Shown here one piece after another: positions 4,271 through 5,278 of a stretch of 5,278 nucleotides of DNA. Location: NCBI GenBank assembly GCA_023425615.1, contig JAFACJ010000662.1, positions 1 to 5,278 on the forward strand, given 5' to 3'. The position numbers were made by a program, and so were the translations under genes. The DNA is from Actinomycetes bacterium (GTDB lineage Bacteria; Actinomycetota; Actinomycetes; Streptosporangiales; Streptosporangiaceae). Below the pieces are notes generated by a model. It was not told the origin of the DNA and made no database searches. It worked only from the letters and a program-made list of their open reading frames with translations. Position 1 is the stretch's first letter; each line of letters begins with the position of its first letter.

Positions 4271-4876
4271 GTGCGGACGGAAGGCACGGCGCCGAGCGGA
4301 TCGACGCGGAAGGAGCGCATCCTCCGGGCCGCGGCCGAGCTGTTCGCCGCCCACGGCTATCACGGAGTGGGCGTCTCGCAGCTGGAGAAGGCGGTCGGGC
4401 TGCAGCGCGGCGCGCTGTACCACCACATCGGCAGCAAGGAGTCGCTGCTCTACGAGATCAGCGTCTCGCAGCTGCTGGTGATGGTCGAGACCGCCGAGAG
4501 GCTGGAGGCCGCGCACCACGACGAGGAGCGGCGGCTGCGCGAACTGGCGCGGGCGATCCTGCGCAACATCGCCGAGCACCGGCTGGAGTGGACGGTGCAC
4601 TACCGCGACTTCAACGCGCTCACCGGCGAACGGCTGAGCCACGTGCTGGAGCTGCGCGACCGGTACGAACGGGTCTGGCTGGACACCCTCCGCTCCGGCA
4701 TCGCCAAGGGACTGTTCCAGCCCGTCTCGGACGAGGTCGCCTTCAAGGGCGTCCTCGGCATGTTCAACTACGCCTACGTGTGGATGGACCAGGGCGGACG
4801 TGTCTCCGCCGACACGATCGCCGACACGTTCTGCGCCATCATCCTCGACGGCATCCGGATGCCCCCGGCGAGCTGA
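4271..4876 (+). CDS. TetR/AcrR-family transcriptional regulator, KstR2-like
   Basis: The 201-residue protein has a TetR_N DNA-binding domain at about 13-60: RKERILRAAAELFAAHGYHGVGV, then the HTH QLEKAVGLQRGALYHHIGSKESLL (37-60). The C-terminal half (about 85-198) resembles the KstR2 type of ligand domain, with similar text in RYERVWLDTLRSGIAKGLF (131-149) and TIADTFCAIILDGI (182-195). KstR2 responds to an acyl-CoA; whether this protein does is unknown. The start is GTG at 4271, with GGAAGGAG centred about 10 nt upstream. Neighbours are a divergent MFS exporter and, 40 nt downstream on the same strand, a homogentisate-dioxygenase-family gene. It probably represses itself and that gene through the operator at 4215-4232, and perhaps the pump. 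No defect is seen. Confidence 0.93.
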   Translation: MRTEGTAPSGSTRKERILRAAAELFAAHGYHGVGVSQLEKAVGLQRGALYHHIGSKESLLYEISVSQLLVMVETAERLEAAHHDEERRLRELARAILRNIAEHRLEWTVHYRDFNALTGERLSHVLELRDRYERVWLDTLRSGIAKGLFQPVSDEVAFKGVLGMFNYAYVWMDQGGRVSADTIADTFCAIILDGIRMPPAS

Positions 4877-4900
4877 CGAACCCGCTCTCGCCGCCCTGAC

Positions 4901-4911
4901 CTGAGGAGGAA
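4901..4911 (+). promoter_or_regulatory. Strong Shine-Dalgarno that fixes a TTG start
   Basis: CTGAGGAGGAA contains a near-perfect anti-SD match (GAGGAGG) and ends 5 nt before TTG at 4917. It decides the rare TTG start of the next gene; no ATG or GTG at a suitable distance opens that frame with the conserved ESFVQFRKG beginning. Confidence 0.8.
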
Positions 4912-4916
4912 CTCGC

Positions 4917-5278
4917 TTGGAATCCTTCGTCCAGTTCCGCAAGGGGACGACACCGCACCACGTCCACCGGGATCTCGACGGGCTCAAGGACGACGAACTC
5001 GGCAGGATGGGATTCGTCGGACGGCAGGCCCAGCTGTACCGGCGCAACGATCCCACCGGCTACCGGTGCGAGGGCGCGATCCGCCCGACCGACGTGTTCG
5101 TCGACCAGCTGCACCCGACCGACGCGTCGGACCCCGAGGGCGCGCCCCTGCCCCTGCTGTCCAACGGCGACGTGCGCTTCCTGCTCAGCCGCCGCTCGGA
5201 GGCGATGCCGTTCTTCGCCCGCAACATCGGGGGCGATGAGCTGTTCTTCGTCCACCGCGGCACCGGCATCTTCCAGAC
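4917..5278 (+). CDS. hmgA: Homogentisate 1,2-dioxygenase-family protein, 5' part (runs off the window)
   Basis: The frame opens with TTG and encodes at least 120 residues beginning (M)ESFVQFRKGTTP, followed by LDGLKDDELGRMGFVGRQAQLYRRNDPTGYR (about 20-50), SNGDVRFLLSRRSEAMPFFARN (82-103) and GDELFFVHRGTGIFQ (106-120). These match the N-terminal cupin part of actinobacterial homogentisate 1,2-dioxygenase-like proteins, in particular the RRNDPT and ELFFVHRGTG segments. Family enzymes use Fe(II) to open homogentisate to maleylacetoacetate in tyrosine/phenylalanine catabolism. The iron ligands lie in the C-terminal part, outside the window, so activity and exact substrate cannot be judged; some actinobacterial relatives may act on other aromatics. 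The gene follows tetR by 40 nt on the same strand and is probably co-transcribed with it. A gene caller that ignores TTG starts would miss it or place its start too far inside. Confidence 0.8.
   Translation, partial: MESFVQFRKGTTPHHVHRDLDGLKDDELGRMGFVGRQAQLYRRNDPTGYRCEGAIRPTDVFVDQLHPTDASDPEGAPLPLLSNGDVRFLLSRRSEAMPFFARNIGGDELFFVHRGTGIFQ

Noticed and set aside
4013..5056. Upstream in-frame extension of the MFS gene to an ATG at 5056, giving an 844-residue protein.
   Set aside because: The extension is antisense to the tetR and hmgA genes, crosses the MFS promoter and has no domain character; the pump is complete from about 4012.
1..5278. CRISPR array, tRNA or rRNA genes.
   Set aside because: No regularly spaced repeats with unique spacers, no cloverleaf-like sequence and no conserved rRNA segments were seen on either strand.

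Overview
The window is about 70% G+C with strong third-position G/C bias, GTG and TTG starts and consensus actinobacterial promoters. It most likely comes from a filamentous or other high-GC actinomycete chromosome; an Actinomadura/Streptomyces-like host is a guess from protein flavour, not a proof.

Layout, left to right: (1) a G-rich leader with two palindromes (76-91 and 94-107) in front of a TerD-domain gene (150-734, +); (2) a complete IS200/IS605-family element of about 1.76 kb (731-2491) carrying divergent tnpB (772-1974, -) and tnpA (1997-2413, +), both with intact catalytic residues; (3) a 14-TM DHA2-type MFS exporter (2522-4012, -) convergent with the TerD gene; (4) a 258-bp divergent control region with one recognisable promoter for each side and a TetR-type operator; (5) a KstR2-like TetR/AcrR regulator (4271-4876, +); (6) the 5' part of a homogentisate 1,2-dioxygenase-family gene with a TTG start (4917 to window end, +), probably in an operon with the regulator.

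The most informative part is the insertion sequence. Both ends carry 8-bp hairpins with the same 4-nt loop. Applying the IS608 guide/cleavage pairing rules, the RE cleavage site is TCAA, exactly 10 nt from its hairpin foot, and the predicted target/TAM at the other end is CTAC. Removing 731-2491 rejoins a clean gene end: ...GCC ATC CAG TAG. The element therefore sits in the last codon of the TerD gene, has replaced its stop with its own TGA, and landed between two convergent genes that were originally about 26 bp apart. The TnpB-associated reRNA (omega RNA) would read out of the element into the TerD gene, so its guide is the reverse complement of that gene's last ~16-20 nt.

The 22 bp between tnpB and tnpA carries two overlapping -10 elements, each 6 nt from its start codon, suggesting a compact bidirectional promoter giving two leaderless mRNAs. 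The right-hand module (MFS pump, TetR regulator, homogentisate-dioxygenase-like enzyme) looks like a locally regulated aromatic-compound response/catabolism locus, but the ligand and the pump substrate cannot be read from the sequence. Nothing here requires a wholly new system; the IS-terD junction, the self-targeting guide and the overlapping leaderless promoter are the points worth following.
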